From Amblyomma americanum (taxonomy: Eukaryota; Arthropoda; Arachnida; Ixodida; Ixodidae): 64,000 bases of DNA. Shown in pieces: positions 1-10,368 of the stretch (the first letter of the stretch is position 1; every line of letters starts with the position of its first letter). The notes below the pieces were generated by a model. That model had not been told where the DNA came from. It did not search any database and saw only the letters and a program-made list of their open reading frames with translations. Position numbers and translations under genes: made by a program. The DNA lies in assembly GCF_052857255.1 (NCBI RefSeq), contig NW_027526508.1, positions 124,001-188,000 of the forward strand, read 5' to 3'.

Positions 1-274
1 GAAGAGTAGACGAGAAAAAGGTGTAAACTTTTTCTCTCAGAACTGCGCGAAAACTTGTATTCCGGCTCAAAACAACGGGATACACCGTTTTAGATCGAAA
101 CTAGCACAATTAACGAGCATCGATTTTACAAGTCGTCGAAGAGTAGACGAGAGATAGGTGTAAACTTTTTCTCTCAGAACTGCGCGAAAACTTGTATTCC
201 GGCTCAAAACAACGGGATACATTGTTTTAGAGCGAAACTATCAAGATTCACTAGCATCGATTTTACAAGTCGTC

Positions 275-411
275 GAAGAGTAGACGAGAGAAAGGTGTAA
301 ACTTTTTCTCTCAGAACTGCGCGAAAACTTGTATTCCGGCTCAAAACAACGGGATACATCGTTTTAGATCGAAACTAGCAAGATTAACGAGCATCGATTT
401 TACAAGTCGAC
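275..411 (+). repeat. Representative 137-bp monomer
   Basis: This is a near-consensus copy usable as the reference unit. Counting from its first base: GAAGAGTAGAC at 1-11, a GAGAGAAA / TTTCTCTC inverted repeat at 12-38, GCGCG at 45-49, TTCCGG at 60-65, AACGGGATAC at 74-83, GTTTTAGATCGAAAC at about 87-101, and ATCGAT (a ClaI site) at about 119-124. It is about 42% G+C and has about 11 CpGs including the one at the monomer boundary. A/T tracts of 3-5 bases sit near 17-19, 25-27, 29-33, 50-53, 69-72, 88-91, 98-100 and 124-127. Common length changes are loss of one base in the AAACTTTTT run (136 bp) and loss of two bases in GAAGAGTAGACGAG giving GAAGAGAACGAG (135 bp). Confidence 0.93.
286..312. 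other. 8+8 bp inverted repeat in the monomer
   Basis: GAGAGAAA at 286-293 and its exact reverse complement TTTCTCTC at 305-312 flank an 11-base spacer. The same dyad is present in the large class of monomers reading GAGAGAAAGG, with a 10-base spacer in the 136-bp class. Monomer classes reading GAGAAAAAGG or GAGATAGG break the left arm by one or two bases while the right arm stays intact, so intact and broken dyads alternate in a fixed pattern within each higher-order unit. It could be a protein-binding palindrome or a small hairpin, or it could be incidental. No function can be read from the sequence. Confidence 0.7.
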
Positions 412-957
412 GAAGAGTAGACGAGAGAAAGGTGTAAATTTTTCTCTCAGAACTGCGCGAAAACTTGTATTCCGGCTCAAAACAACGGAATACATCGTTT
501 TAGATCGAAACTAGCAAGATTCACGAGCATCGATTTTACAAGTCGTCGAAGAGTAGACGAGAAAAAGGTGTAAACTGTTTCTCTCAAAACTGCGCGAAAA
601 CTTGTATTCCGGCTCAAAATAACGGGATACATTGTTTTAGATCGAAACTATCAAGATTCACGAGCATCGATTTTACAAGTCGTCGAAGAGTAGACGAGAG
701 AAAGGTGTAAATTTTTCTCTCAGAACTGCGCGAAAACTTGTATTCCGGCTCAAAACAACGGAATACATCGTTTTAGATCGAAACTAGCAAGATTCACGAG
801 CATCGATTTTACAAGTCGTCGAAGAGTAGACGAGAAAAAGGTGTAAACGTTTTCTCTCAGAACTGCGCGAAAACTTGTATTCCGGCTCAAAACAACGGAA
901 TACATCGTTTTAGATCGAAACTAGCAAGATTAACGAGCATCGATTTTACAAGTCGTC

Positions 958-1776
958 GAAGAGTAGACGAGAGAAAGGTGTAAACTTTTTCTCTCAGAAC
1001 TGCGCGAAAACTTGTATTTCAGCTCAAAACAACGGGATACATCGTTTTAGATCGAAACTAGCAAAATTCACGAGCATCAATTTTAAAAGTCGTCGAAGAG
1101 TAGACGAGAGAAAGGTGTAAACTTTTTCTCTGAGAACTGCGCGAAAACTTGTATTCCGGCTCAAAACAACGGGATACATCGTTTTAGACCGAAAGTAGCA
1201 AAATTCACTAGCATCGATTTAACAAGTCGTCGAAGAGTAGACGAGAGAAAGGTGTAAACTTTTTCTCTCAGAACTGCGCGAAAACTTGTATTCCGGCTCA
1301 TATAATTGAGATACATCGCTTTAGATCGAAACTAGCAAGATTCACGAGCATCGATTTTGCATGTCGTCGAAGAGAACGAGAGAAAGGTGTAAATTTTTCT
1401 CTCAGAACTGCGCGAAAACTTGTATTCCGGCTCAAAAGAACGGAATAGATCGTTTTAGATCGAAACTAGCAAGATTCACGAGCATCGATTTTACAAGTTG
1501 TCGAAGAGTAGACGAGAGAAAGGAGTAAAAGTTTTCTCTCAGAACTGCGTGAAGACTTGTATTCCAGCTCAAAACAACGGGATACATCGTTTTAGATCGA
1601 AACTAGCAAGATTAACGAGCATCGATTTTACAAGTCGACGAAGAGTAGACGAGAGAAAGGTGTAAACTTTTTCTCTCAGAACTGCGCAAAAACTTGTATT
1701 CCGGCTCAAAACAACGGGATACATTGTTTTAGGTCGAAAGTAGCAAAATGCACGAGCATCGATTTAACAAGTCGTC
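958..1776 (+). repeat. Six divergent monomers interrupting the HOR
   Basis: Monomers at 958, 1,095, 1,232, 1,369, 1,503 and 1,640 do not follow the m10-m14 order. They resemble the second monomer set seen beyond 23 kb: TTTCAGCTC with ATCAATTTTAAAAG, GACCGAAAGTAGC, ATAATTGAG, a 134-bp GAAGAGAACG copy, and GCGTGAAGAC. Private changes include GGAGTAAAAG and AATAGATCG. The last monomer rejoins the 14-mer order by ending in AAAATGCACGAGC, the marker before m1. This looks like a block of the second set spliced into the HOR array by unequal exchange. Confidence 0.75.
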
Positions 1777-3686
1777 GAAGAGTAGACGAGAGAAAGGTGT
1801 AAACTTTTTCTCTCAGAACTGCGCGAAAACTTGTATTCCGGCTCAAATAATTGAGATACATCGCTTTAGATCGAAACTAGCAAGATTCACGAGCATCGAT
1901 TTTACATGCCGTCGAAGAGAACGAGAGAAAGGTGTAAACTTTTTCTCTCAGAACTGCGCAAAAATTTGTATTCCGGCTCAAAACAACGGGATACATCGTT
2001 TTAGATCGAAACTAGCAAGATTCACGAGCATCGATTTTACAAGTCGACGAAGAGTAGACGAGAAAAAGGTGTAAACTTTTTCTCTCAGAACTGCACGAAA
2101 ACTTGTATTCCGGCTCAAAACAACGGGATACACCGTTTTAGATCGAAACTAGCACAATTAACGAGCATCGATTTTACAAGTCGTCGAAGAGTAGACGAGA
2201 GATAGGTGTAAACTTTTTCTCTCAGAACTGCGCGAAAACTTGTATTCCGGCTCAAAACAACGGGATACATTGTTTTAGAGCGAAACTATCAAGATTCACT
2301 AGCATCGATTTTACAAGTCGTCGAAGAGTAGACGAGAGAAAGGTGTAAACTTTTTCTCTCAGAACTGCGCGAAAACTTGTATTCCGGCTCAAAACAACGG
2401 GATACATCGTTTTAGATCGAAACTAGCAAGATTAACGAGCATCGATTTTACAAGTCGACGAAGAGTAGACGAGAGAAAGGTGTAAATTTTTCTCTTAGAA
2501 CTGCGCGAAAACTTGTATTCCGGCTCAAAACAACGGAATACATCGTTTTAGATCGAAACTAGCAAGATTCACGAGCATCGATTTTACAAGTCGTCGAAGA
2601 GTAGACGAGAAAAAGGTGTAAACTTTTTCTCTCAAAACTGCGCGAAAACTTGTATTCCGGCTCAAAATAACGGGATACATTGTTTTAGATCGAAACTATC
2701 AAGATTCACGAGCATCGATTTTACAAGTCGTCGAAGAGTAGACGAGAGAAAGGTGTAAATTTTTCTCTCAGAACTGCGCGAAAACTTGTATTCCGGCTCA
2801 AAACAACGGAATACATCGTTTTAGATCGAAACTAGCAAGATTCACGAGCATCGATTTTACAAGTCGTCGAAGAGTAGACGAGAAAAAGGTGTAAACGTTT
2901 TCTCTCAGAACTGCGCGAAAACTTGTATTCCGGCTCAAAACAACGGAATACATCGTTTTAGATCGAAACTAGCAAGATTAACAAGCATCGATTTTACAAG
3001 TCGTCAAGAGTAGACGAGAGAAAGGTGTACACTTTTTCTCTCATAACTGCGCGAAAACTTGTATGCCGGCTCAAAAGAACGAAATACATCGTTTTAGATC
3101 GAAACTAGCAAGATTAACGAGCATCGATTTTACAAGTCGTCGAAGAGTAGACGAGAGAAAGGTGTAAACTTTTTCTCTCAGAACTGGGCGAAAACTTGTA
3201 TTCCGGCTCAAAACAACGGGATACATCGTTTTAGATCGAAACTAGCAAGATTAACGAGCATCGATTTTACAAGTCGACGAAGAGTAGACGAGAGAAAGGT
3301 GTAAATTTTTCTCTCAGAACTGCGCGAAAACTTGTATTCCGGCTCAAAACAACGGAATACATCGTTTTAGATCGAAACTAGCAAGATTCACGAGCATCGA
3401 TTTTACAAGTCGTCGAAGAGTAGACGAGAGAAAGGTGTAAACTTTTTCTCTCAGAACTGCGCGAAAACTTGTATTCCGGCTCAAATAATTGAGATACATC
3501 GCTTTAGATCGAAACTAGCAAGATTCACGAGCATCGATTTTACATGCCGTCGAAGAGAACGAGAGAAAGGTGTAAACTTTTTCTCTCAGAACTGCGCGAA
3601 AACTTGTATTCCGGCTCAAAACAACGGGATACATTGTTTTAGGTCGAAAGTAGCAAAATGCACGAGCATCGATTTAACAAGTCGTC
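1777..3686 (+). repeat. HOR unit 1: 14-mer, 1,910 bp
   Basis: A complete m1-m14 unit. Here m1 carries ATAATTGAG, m2 is the 135-bp GAAGAGAACG copy with GCAAAAATTT, m3 has GCACG and CACCG, m4 has GAGATAGG with GTTTTAGAGCG, m6 has CTCTTAGAAC, m7 has CAAAACTG, m9 has GTAAACG, m10 has GTACAC with TATGCCGG, and m14 ends in AAAATGCACGAG. The m3 and m4 forms match the second half of the 23-mers at 3,687 and 15,825 rather than the GTTATGAGCG form of the other units. It therefore represents an alternative, probably older, version of those monomers. A private change is GAACTGGGCG near 3,185. Confidence 0.85.
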
Positions 3687-6600
3687 GAAGAGTAGACGAG
3701 AGAAAGGTGTAAACTTTTTCTCTCAGAACTGCGCGAAAACTTGTATTCCGGCTCAAATAATTGAGATACATCGCTTTAGATCGAAACTAGCAAGATTCAC
3801 GAGCATCGATTTTACATGCCGTCGAAGAGAACGAGAGAAAGGTGTAAACTTTTTCTCTCAGAACTGCGCAAAAATTTGTATTCCGGCTCAAAACAACGGG
3901 ATACATCGTTTTAGATCGAAACTAGCAAGATTCACGAGCATCGATTTTACAAGTCGACGAAGAGTAGACGAGAAAAAGGTGTAAACTTTTTCTCTCAGAA
4001 CTGCGCGAAAACTTGTATTCCGGCTCAAAACAACGGGATACATCGTTTTAGATCGAAACTAGCACAATTAACGAGCATCGATTTTACAAGTCGTCGAAGA
4101 GTAGACGAGAGATAGGTGTAAACTTTTTCTCTCAGAACTGCGCGAAAACTTGTATTCCGGCTCAAAACAACGGGATACATTGTTATGAGCGAAACTATCA
4201 AGATTCACTAGCATCGATTTTACAAGTCGTCGAAGAGTAGACGAGAGAAAGGTGTAAGCTTTTTCTCTCAGAACTGCGCGAAAACTTGTATTCCGGCTCA
4301 AAACAACGGGATACATCGTTTTAGATCGAAACTAGCAAGATTAACGAGCATCGATTTTACAAGTCGACGAAGAGTAGACGAGAGAAAGGTGTAAATTTTT
4401 CTCTCAGAACTGCGCGAAAACTTGTATTCCGGCTCAAAACAACGGAATACATCGTTTTAGATCGAAACTAGCAAGATTCACGAGCATCGATTTTACAAGT
4501 CGTCGAAGAGTAGACGAGAAAAAGGTGTAAACTTTTTCTCTCAAAACTGCGCGAAAACTTGTATTCCGGCTCAAAATAACGGGATACATTGTTTTAGATC
4601 GAAACTATCAAGATTCACGAGCATCGATTTTACAAGTCGTCGAAGAGTAGACGAGAGAAAGGTGTAAATTTTTCTCTCAGAACTGCGCGAAAACTTGTAT
4701 TCCGGCTCAAAACAACGGAATACATCGTTTTAGATCGAAACTAGCAAGATTCACGAGCATCGATTTCACAAGTCGTTGAAGAGTAGACGAGAAAAAGGTG
4801 TAAACGTTTTCTCTCAGAACTGCGCGAAAACTTGTATTCCGGCTCAAAACAACGGAATACATCGTTTTAGATCGAAACTAGCAAGATTAACAAGCATCGA
4901 TTTTACAAGTCGTCAAGAGTAGACGAGAGAAAGGTGTAAACTTTTTCTCTCATAACTGCGCGAAAACTTGTATTCCGGCTCAAAATAACGGGATACATTG
5001 TTTTAGATCGAAACTATCAAGATTCACGAGCATCGATTTTACATGCCGTCGAAGAGAACGAGAGAAAGGTGTAAACTTTTTCTCTCAGAACTGCGCAAAA
5101 ATTTGTATTCCGGCTCAAAACAACGGGATACATCGTTTTAGATCGAAACTAGCAAAATTCACGAGCATCGATTTTACAAGTCGACGAAGAGTAGACGAGA
5201 AAAAGGTGTAAACTTTTTCTCTCAGAACTGCACGAAAACTTGTATTCCGGCTCAAAACAACGGGATACACCGTTTTAGATCGAAACTAGCACAATTAACG
5301 AGCATCGATTTTACAAGTCGTCGAAGAGTAGACGAGAGATAGGTGTAAACTTTTTCTCTCAGAACTGCGCGAAAACTTGTATTCCGGCTCAAAACAACGG
5401 GATACATTGTTTTAGAGCGAAACTATCAAGATTCACTAGCATCGATTTTACAAGTCGTCGAAGAGTAGACGAGAGAAAGGTGTAAACTTTTTCTCTCAGA
5501 ACTGCGCGAAAACTTGTATTCCGGCTCAAAACAACGGGATACATCGTTTTAGATCGAAACTAGCAAGATTAACGAGCATCGATTTTACAAGTCGACGAAG
5601 AGTAGACGAGAGAAAGGTGTAAATTTTTCTCTTAGAACTGCGCGAAAACTTGTATTCCGGCTCAAAACAACGGAATACATCGTTTTAGATCGAAACTAGC
5701 AAGATTCACGAGCATCGATTTTACAAGTCGTCGAAGAGTAGACGAGAAAAAGGTGTAAACTTTTTCTCTCAAAACTGCGCGAAAACTTGTATTCCGGCTC
5801 AAAATAACGGGATACATTGTTTTAGATCGAAACTATCAAGATTCACGAGCATCGATTTTACAAGTCGTCGAAGAGTAGACGAGAGAAAGGTGTAAATTTT
5901 TCTCTCAGAACTGCGCGAAAACTTGTATTCCGGCTCAAAACAACGGAATACATCGTTTTAGATCGAAACTAGCAAGATTCACGAGCATCGATTTTACAAG
6001 TCGTCGAAGAGTAGACGAGAAAAAGGTGTAAACGTTTTCTCTCAGAACTGCGCGAAAACTTGTATTCCGGCTCAAAACAACGGAATACATCGTTTTAGAT
6101 CGAAACTAGCAAGATTAACAAGCATCGATTTTACAAGTCGTCAAGAGTAGACGAGAGAAAGGTGTACACTTTTTCTCTCATAACTGCGCGAAAACTTGTA
6201 TGCCGGCTCAAAAGAACGAAATACATCGTTTTAGATCGAAACTAGCAAGATTAACGAGCATCGATTTTACAAGTCGTCGAAGAGTAGACGAGAGAAAGGT
6301 GTAAACTTTTTCTCTCAGAACTGCGCGAAAACTTGTATTCCGGCTCAAAACAACGGGATACATCGTTTTAGATCGAAACTAGCAAGATTAACGAGCATCG
6401 ATTTTACAAGTCGACGAAGAGTAGACGAGAGAAAGGTGTAAATTTTTCTCTCAGAACTGCGCGAAACTTGTATTCCGGCTCAAAACAACGGAATACATCG
6501 TTTTAGATCGAAACTAGCAAGATTCACGAGCATCGATTTTACAAGTCGTCGAAGAGTAGACGAGAGAAAGGTGTAAACTTTTTCTCTCAGAACTGCGCGA

Positions 6601-6822
6601 AAACTTGTATTCCGGCTCAAATAATTGAGATACATCGCTTTAGATCGAAACTAGCAAGATTCACGAGCATCGATTTTACATGCCGTCGAAGAGAACGAGA
6701 GAAAGGTGTAAACTTTTTCTCTCAGAACTGCGCGAAAACTTGTATTCCGGCTCAAAACAACGGGATACATTGTTTTAGGTCGAAAGTAGCAAAATGCACG
6801 AGCATCGATTTAACAAGTCGTC
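3687..6822 (+). repeat. HOR unit 2: 23-mer hybrid, 3,136 bp
   Basis: Monomers run m1-m9 (starts 3,687, 3,824, 3,959, 4,096, 4,232, 4,369, 4,505, 4,642, 4,778), then one chimeric monomer at 4,915-5,050, then m2-m14 of a second unit from 5,051. The first half has the GTTATGAGCG form of m4 (136 bp) and an AAGCTT site in m5 at 4,256. The second half has the GCACG/CACCG form of m3 and GTTTTAGAGCG form of m4 seen in unit 1. It is therefore a fusion of two HOR types. A near-identical 23-mer lies 12,138 bp downstream. One base is missing near 6,465 (GCGCGAAACTTG), making it 1 bp shorter than that copy. Confidence 0.87.
4915..5050 (+). repeat. Chimeric monomer m10/m7/m1
   Basis: The left end is m10 (starts AAGAG after a lost base, contains CATAACTG). 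The middle is m7 (AAAATAACGGG, ACATTG, CTATCAAG). The right end, TACATGCCGTC, is that of m1 or m13 and leads into a 135-bp GAAGAGAACG monomer. The switches fall inside stretches shared by the parents, as expected for unequal crossover. The identical chimera is at 17,053-17,188. Confidence 0.82.
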
Positions 6823-8458
6823 GAAGAGTAGACGAGAGAAAGGTGTAAACTTTTTCTCTCAGAACTGCGCGAAAACTTGTATTCCGGCTCAAATAATTGA
6901 GATACATCGCTTTAGATCGAAACTAGCAAGATTCACGAGCATCGATTTTACATGCCGTCGAAGAGAACGAGAGAAAGGTGTAAACTTTTTCTCTCAGAAC
7001 TGCGCAAAAATTTGTATTCCGGCTCAAAACAACGGGATACATCGTTTTAGATCGAAACTAGCAAGATTCACGAGCATCGATTTTACAAGTCGACGAAGAG
7101 TAGACGAGAAAAAGGTGTAAACTTTTTCTCTCAGAACTGCGCGAAAACTTGTATTCCGGCTCAAAACAACGGGATACATCGTTTTAGATCGAAACTAGCA
7201 CAATTAACGAGCATCGATTTTACAAGTCGTCGAAGAGTAGACGAGAGATAGGTGTAAACTTTTTCTCTCAGAACTGCGCGAAAACTTGTATTCCGGCTCA
7301 AAACAACGGGATACATTGTTATGAGCGAAACTATCAAGATTCACTAGCATCGATTTTACAAGTCGTCGAAGAGTAGACGAGAGAAAGGTGTAAGCTTTTT
7401 CTCTCAGAACTGCGCGAAAACTTGTATTCCGGCTCAAAACAACGGGATACATCGTTTTAGATCGAAACTAGCAAGATTAACGAGCATCGATTTTACAAGT
7501 CGACGAAGAGTAGACGAGAGAAAGGTGTAAATTTTTCTCTCAGAACTGCGCGAAAACTTGTATTCCGGCTCAAAACAACGGAATACATCGTTTTAGATCG
7601 AAACTAGCAAGATTCACGAGCATCGATTTTACAAGTCGTCGAAGAGTAGACGAGAAAAAGGTGTAAACGTTTTCTCTCAGAACTGCGCGAAAACTTGTAT
7701 TCCGGCTCAAAACAACGGAATACATCGTTTTAGATCGAAACTAGCAAGATTAACAAGCATCGATTTTACAAGTCGTCAAGAGTAGACGAGAGAAAGGTGT
7801 ACACTTTTTCTCTCATAACTGCGCGAAAACTTGTATGCCGGCTCAAAAGAACGAAATACATCGTTTTAGATCGAAACTAGCAAGATTAACGAGCATCGAT
7901 TTTACAAGTCGTCGAAGAGTAGACGAGAGAAAGGTGTAAACTTTTTCTCTCAGAACTGCGCGAAAACTTGTATTCCGGCTCAAAACAACGGGATACATCG
8001 TTTTAGATCGAAACTATCAAGATTAACGAGCATCGATTTTACAAGTCGACGAAGAGTAGACGAGAGAAAGGTGTAAATTTTTCTCTCAGAACTGCGCGAA
8101 AACTTGTATTCCGGCTCAAAACAACGGAATACATCGTTTTAGATCGAAACTAGCAAGATTCACGAGCATCGATTTTACAAGTCGTCGAAGAGTAGACGAG
8201 AAAAAGGTGTAAACTTTTTCTCTCAGAACTGCGCGAAAACTTGTATTCCGGCTCAAATAATTGAGATACATCGCTTTAGATCGAAACTAGCAAGATTCAC
8301 GAGCATCGATTTTACATGCCGTCGAAGAGAACGAGAGAAAGGTGTAAACTTTTTCTCTCAGAACTGCGCGAAAACTTGTATTCCGGCTCAAAACAACGGG
8401 ATACATTGTTTTAGGTCGAAAGTAGCAAAATGCACGAGCATCGATTTAACAAGTCGTC
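6823..8458 (+). repeat. HOR unit 3: 12-mer, 1,636 bp
   Basis: Order m1-m6 then m9-m14; m7 and m8 are absent. After the m6 copy that starts near 7,505 the next monomer already carries GTAAACG (m9). m6 and m8 are almost the same sequence, so pairing of m6 with m8 and crossover explains the loss of 273 bp. An AAGCTT site marks m5 at 7,392. m11 has CTATCAAGATTAACG, a change shared with the 12-mer at 12,279. Confidence 0.87.
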
Positions 8459-10368
8459 GAAGAGTAGACGAGAGAAAGGTGTAAACTTTTTCTCTCAGAA
8501 CTGCGCGAAAACTTGTATTCCGGCTCAAATAATTGAGATACATCGCTTTAGATCGAAACTAGCAAGATTCACGAGCATCGATTTTACATGCCGTCGAAGA
8601 GAACGAGAGAAAGGTGTAAACTTTTTCTCTCAGAACTGCGCAAAAATTTGTATTCCGGCTCAAAACAACGGGATACATCGTTTTAGATCGAAACTAGCAA
8701 GATTCACGAGCATCGATTTTACAAGTCGACGAAGAGTAGACGAGAAAAAGGTGTAAACTTTTTCTCTCAGAACTAGCGCGAAAACTTGTATTCCGGCTCA
8801 AAACAACGGGATACATCGTTTTAGATCGAAACTAGCACAATTAACGAGCATCGATTTTACAAGTCGTCGAAGAGTAGACGAGAGATAGGTGTAAACTTTT
8901 TCTCTCAGAACTGCGCGAAAACTTGTATTCCGGCTCAAAACAACGGGATACATTGTTATGAGCGAAACTATCAAGATTCACTAGCATCGATTTTACAAGT
9001 CGTCGAAGAGTAGACGAGAGAAAGGTGTAAGCTTTTTCTCTCAGAACTGCGAGAAAACTTGTATTCCGGCTCAAAACAACGGGATACATCGTTTTAGATC
9101 GAAACTAGCAAGATTAACGAGCATCGATTTTACAAGTCGACGAAGAGTAGACGAGAGAAAGGTGTAAATTTTTCTCTCAGAACTGCGCGAAAACTTGTAT
9201 TCCGGCTCAAAACAACGGAATACATCGTTTTAGATCGAAACTAGCAAGATTCACGAGCATCGATTTTACAAGTCGTCGAAGAGTAGACGAGAAAAAGGTG
9301 TAAACTTTTTCTCTCAAAACTGCGCGAAAACTTGTATTCCGGCTCAAAATAACGGGATACATTGTTTTAGATCGAAACTATCAAGATTCACGAGCATCGA
9401 TTTTACAAGTCGTCGAAGAGTAGACGAGAGAAAGGTGTAAATTTTTCTCTCAGAACTGCGCGAAAACTTGTATTCCGGCTCAAAACAACGGAATACATCG
9501 TTTTAGATCGAAACTAGCAAGATTCACGAGCATCGATTTTACAAGTCGTCGAAGAGTAGACGAGAAAAAGGTGTAAACGTTTTCTCTCAGAACTGCGCGA
9601 AAACTTGTATTCCGGCTCAAAACAACGGAATACATCGTTTTAGATCGAAACTAGCAAGATTAACAAGCATCGATTTTACAAGTCGTCAAGAGTAGACGAG
9701 AGAAAGGTGTACACTTTTTCTCTCATAACTGCGCGAAAACTTGTATGCCGGCTCAAAAGAACGAAATACATCGTTTTAGATCGAAACTAGCAAGATTAAC
9801 GAGCATCGATTTTACAAGTCGTCGAAGAGTAGACGAGAGAAAGGTGTAAACTTTTTCTCTCAGAACTGCGCGAAAACTTGTATTCCGGCTCAAAACAACG
9901 GGATACATCGTTTTAGATCGAAACTAGCAAGATTAACGAGCATCGATTTTACAAGTCGACGAAGAGTAGACGAGAGAAAGGTGTAAATTTTTCTCTCAGA
10001 ACTGCGCGAAAACTTGTATTCCGGCTCAAAACAACGGAATACATCGTTTTAGATCGAAACTAGCAAGATTCACGAGCATCGATTTTACAAGTCGTCGAAG
10101 AGTAGACGAGAGAAAGGTGTAAACTTTTTCTCTCAGAACTGCGCGAAAACTTGTATTCCGGCTCAAATAATTGAGATACATCGCTTTAGATCGAAACTAG
10201 CAAGATTCACGAGCATCGATTTTACATGCCGTCGAAGAGAACGAGAGAAAGGTGTAAACTTTTTCTCTCAGAACTGCGCGAAAACTTGTATTCCGGCTCA
10301 AAACAACGGGATACATTGTTTTAGGTCGAAAGTAGCAAAATGCACGAGCATCGATTTAACAAGTCGTC
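8459..10368 (+). repeat. HOR unit 4: 14-mer, 1,910 bp (reference unit)
   Basis: Monomer starts are 8,459, 8,596, 8,731, 8,869, 9,005, 9,142, 9,278, 9,415, 9,551, 9,688, 9,824, 9,961, 10,097 and 10,234. Lengths in order are 137, 135, 138, 136, 137, 136, 137, 136, 137, 136, 137, 136, 137 and 135. m3 has an inserted base (AACTAGCGCG, near 8,774) and m5 has GCGAG instead of GCGCG. Both marks recur in the next unit, so units 4 and 5 are direct sister copies. Confidence 0.9.

Larger units (their letters stand above)
1..957 (+). repeat. Partial HOR unit, seven monomers (m3-m9)
   Basis: Monomers start at 1, 138, 275, 412, 548, 685 and 821. They match, in order, the m3-m9 segment of the 14-mer unit beginning at 1,777. 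The first has the CACCG and CACAATTAAC changes, the second GAGATAGG and GTTTTAGAGCG, the fifth CAAAACTG with AAAATAACGG, and the seventh GTAAACG. The seventh ends GTCGTCGAAG rather than the GTCGTCAAGAG normally leading into m10, so the unit is cut here. The left edge is the window edge. Confidence 0.85.

Noticed and set aside
286..312. Intrinsic transcription terminator (dyad followed by T residues).
   Set aside because: The stem is A/G-rich and weak, the T run lies inside it rather than after it, and there are no genes to terminate.
275..411. CENP-B box in the monomer.
   Set aside because: The required TTCGnnnnAnnCGGG spacing is absent. CGGG occurs in AACGGGATAC, but the base three before it is C and no TTCG stands at the right distance upstream.
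275..411. Pol III B-box or tRNA-derived origin, from GATCGAAAC resembling GGTTCGANNCC.
   Set aside because: Only part of the B-box matches, there is no A-box at a suitable distance and no tRNA fold.
275..411. Internal half-repeat in the monomer (GCGCGAAAACTTG against GATCGAAACTAGC).
   Set aside because: The similarity is limited to about nine of thirteen positions and does not extend, so a dimeric origin of the monomer is not supported by eye.
1748..2074. A 108-codon plus-strand reading frame starting ATGCACGAGCATCG, repeated at 3,658, 6,794, 8,430, 10,340 and seven further exact places.
   Set aside because: It lies wholly inside satellite monomers. It exists only because m14-m2 happen to lack stops in that frame through a 135-bp monomer, and it ends at the satellite motif GGTGTAA. 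The translation is just the monomer read in two frames, with no domain. It recurs exactly with the HOR, and at 43,512 the start is lost without other change.
4068..4316. 82-codon minus-strand frames starting at the ATGTATCCCG complement, repeated in the left block.
   Set aside because: They are the reverse strand of m4-m5. They open because GTTATGAGCG makes m4 136 bp. There is no coding signature and no conservation beyond that of the DNA repeat.
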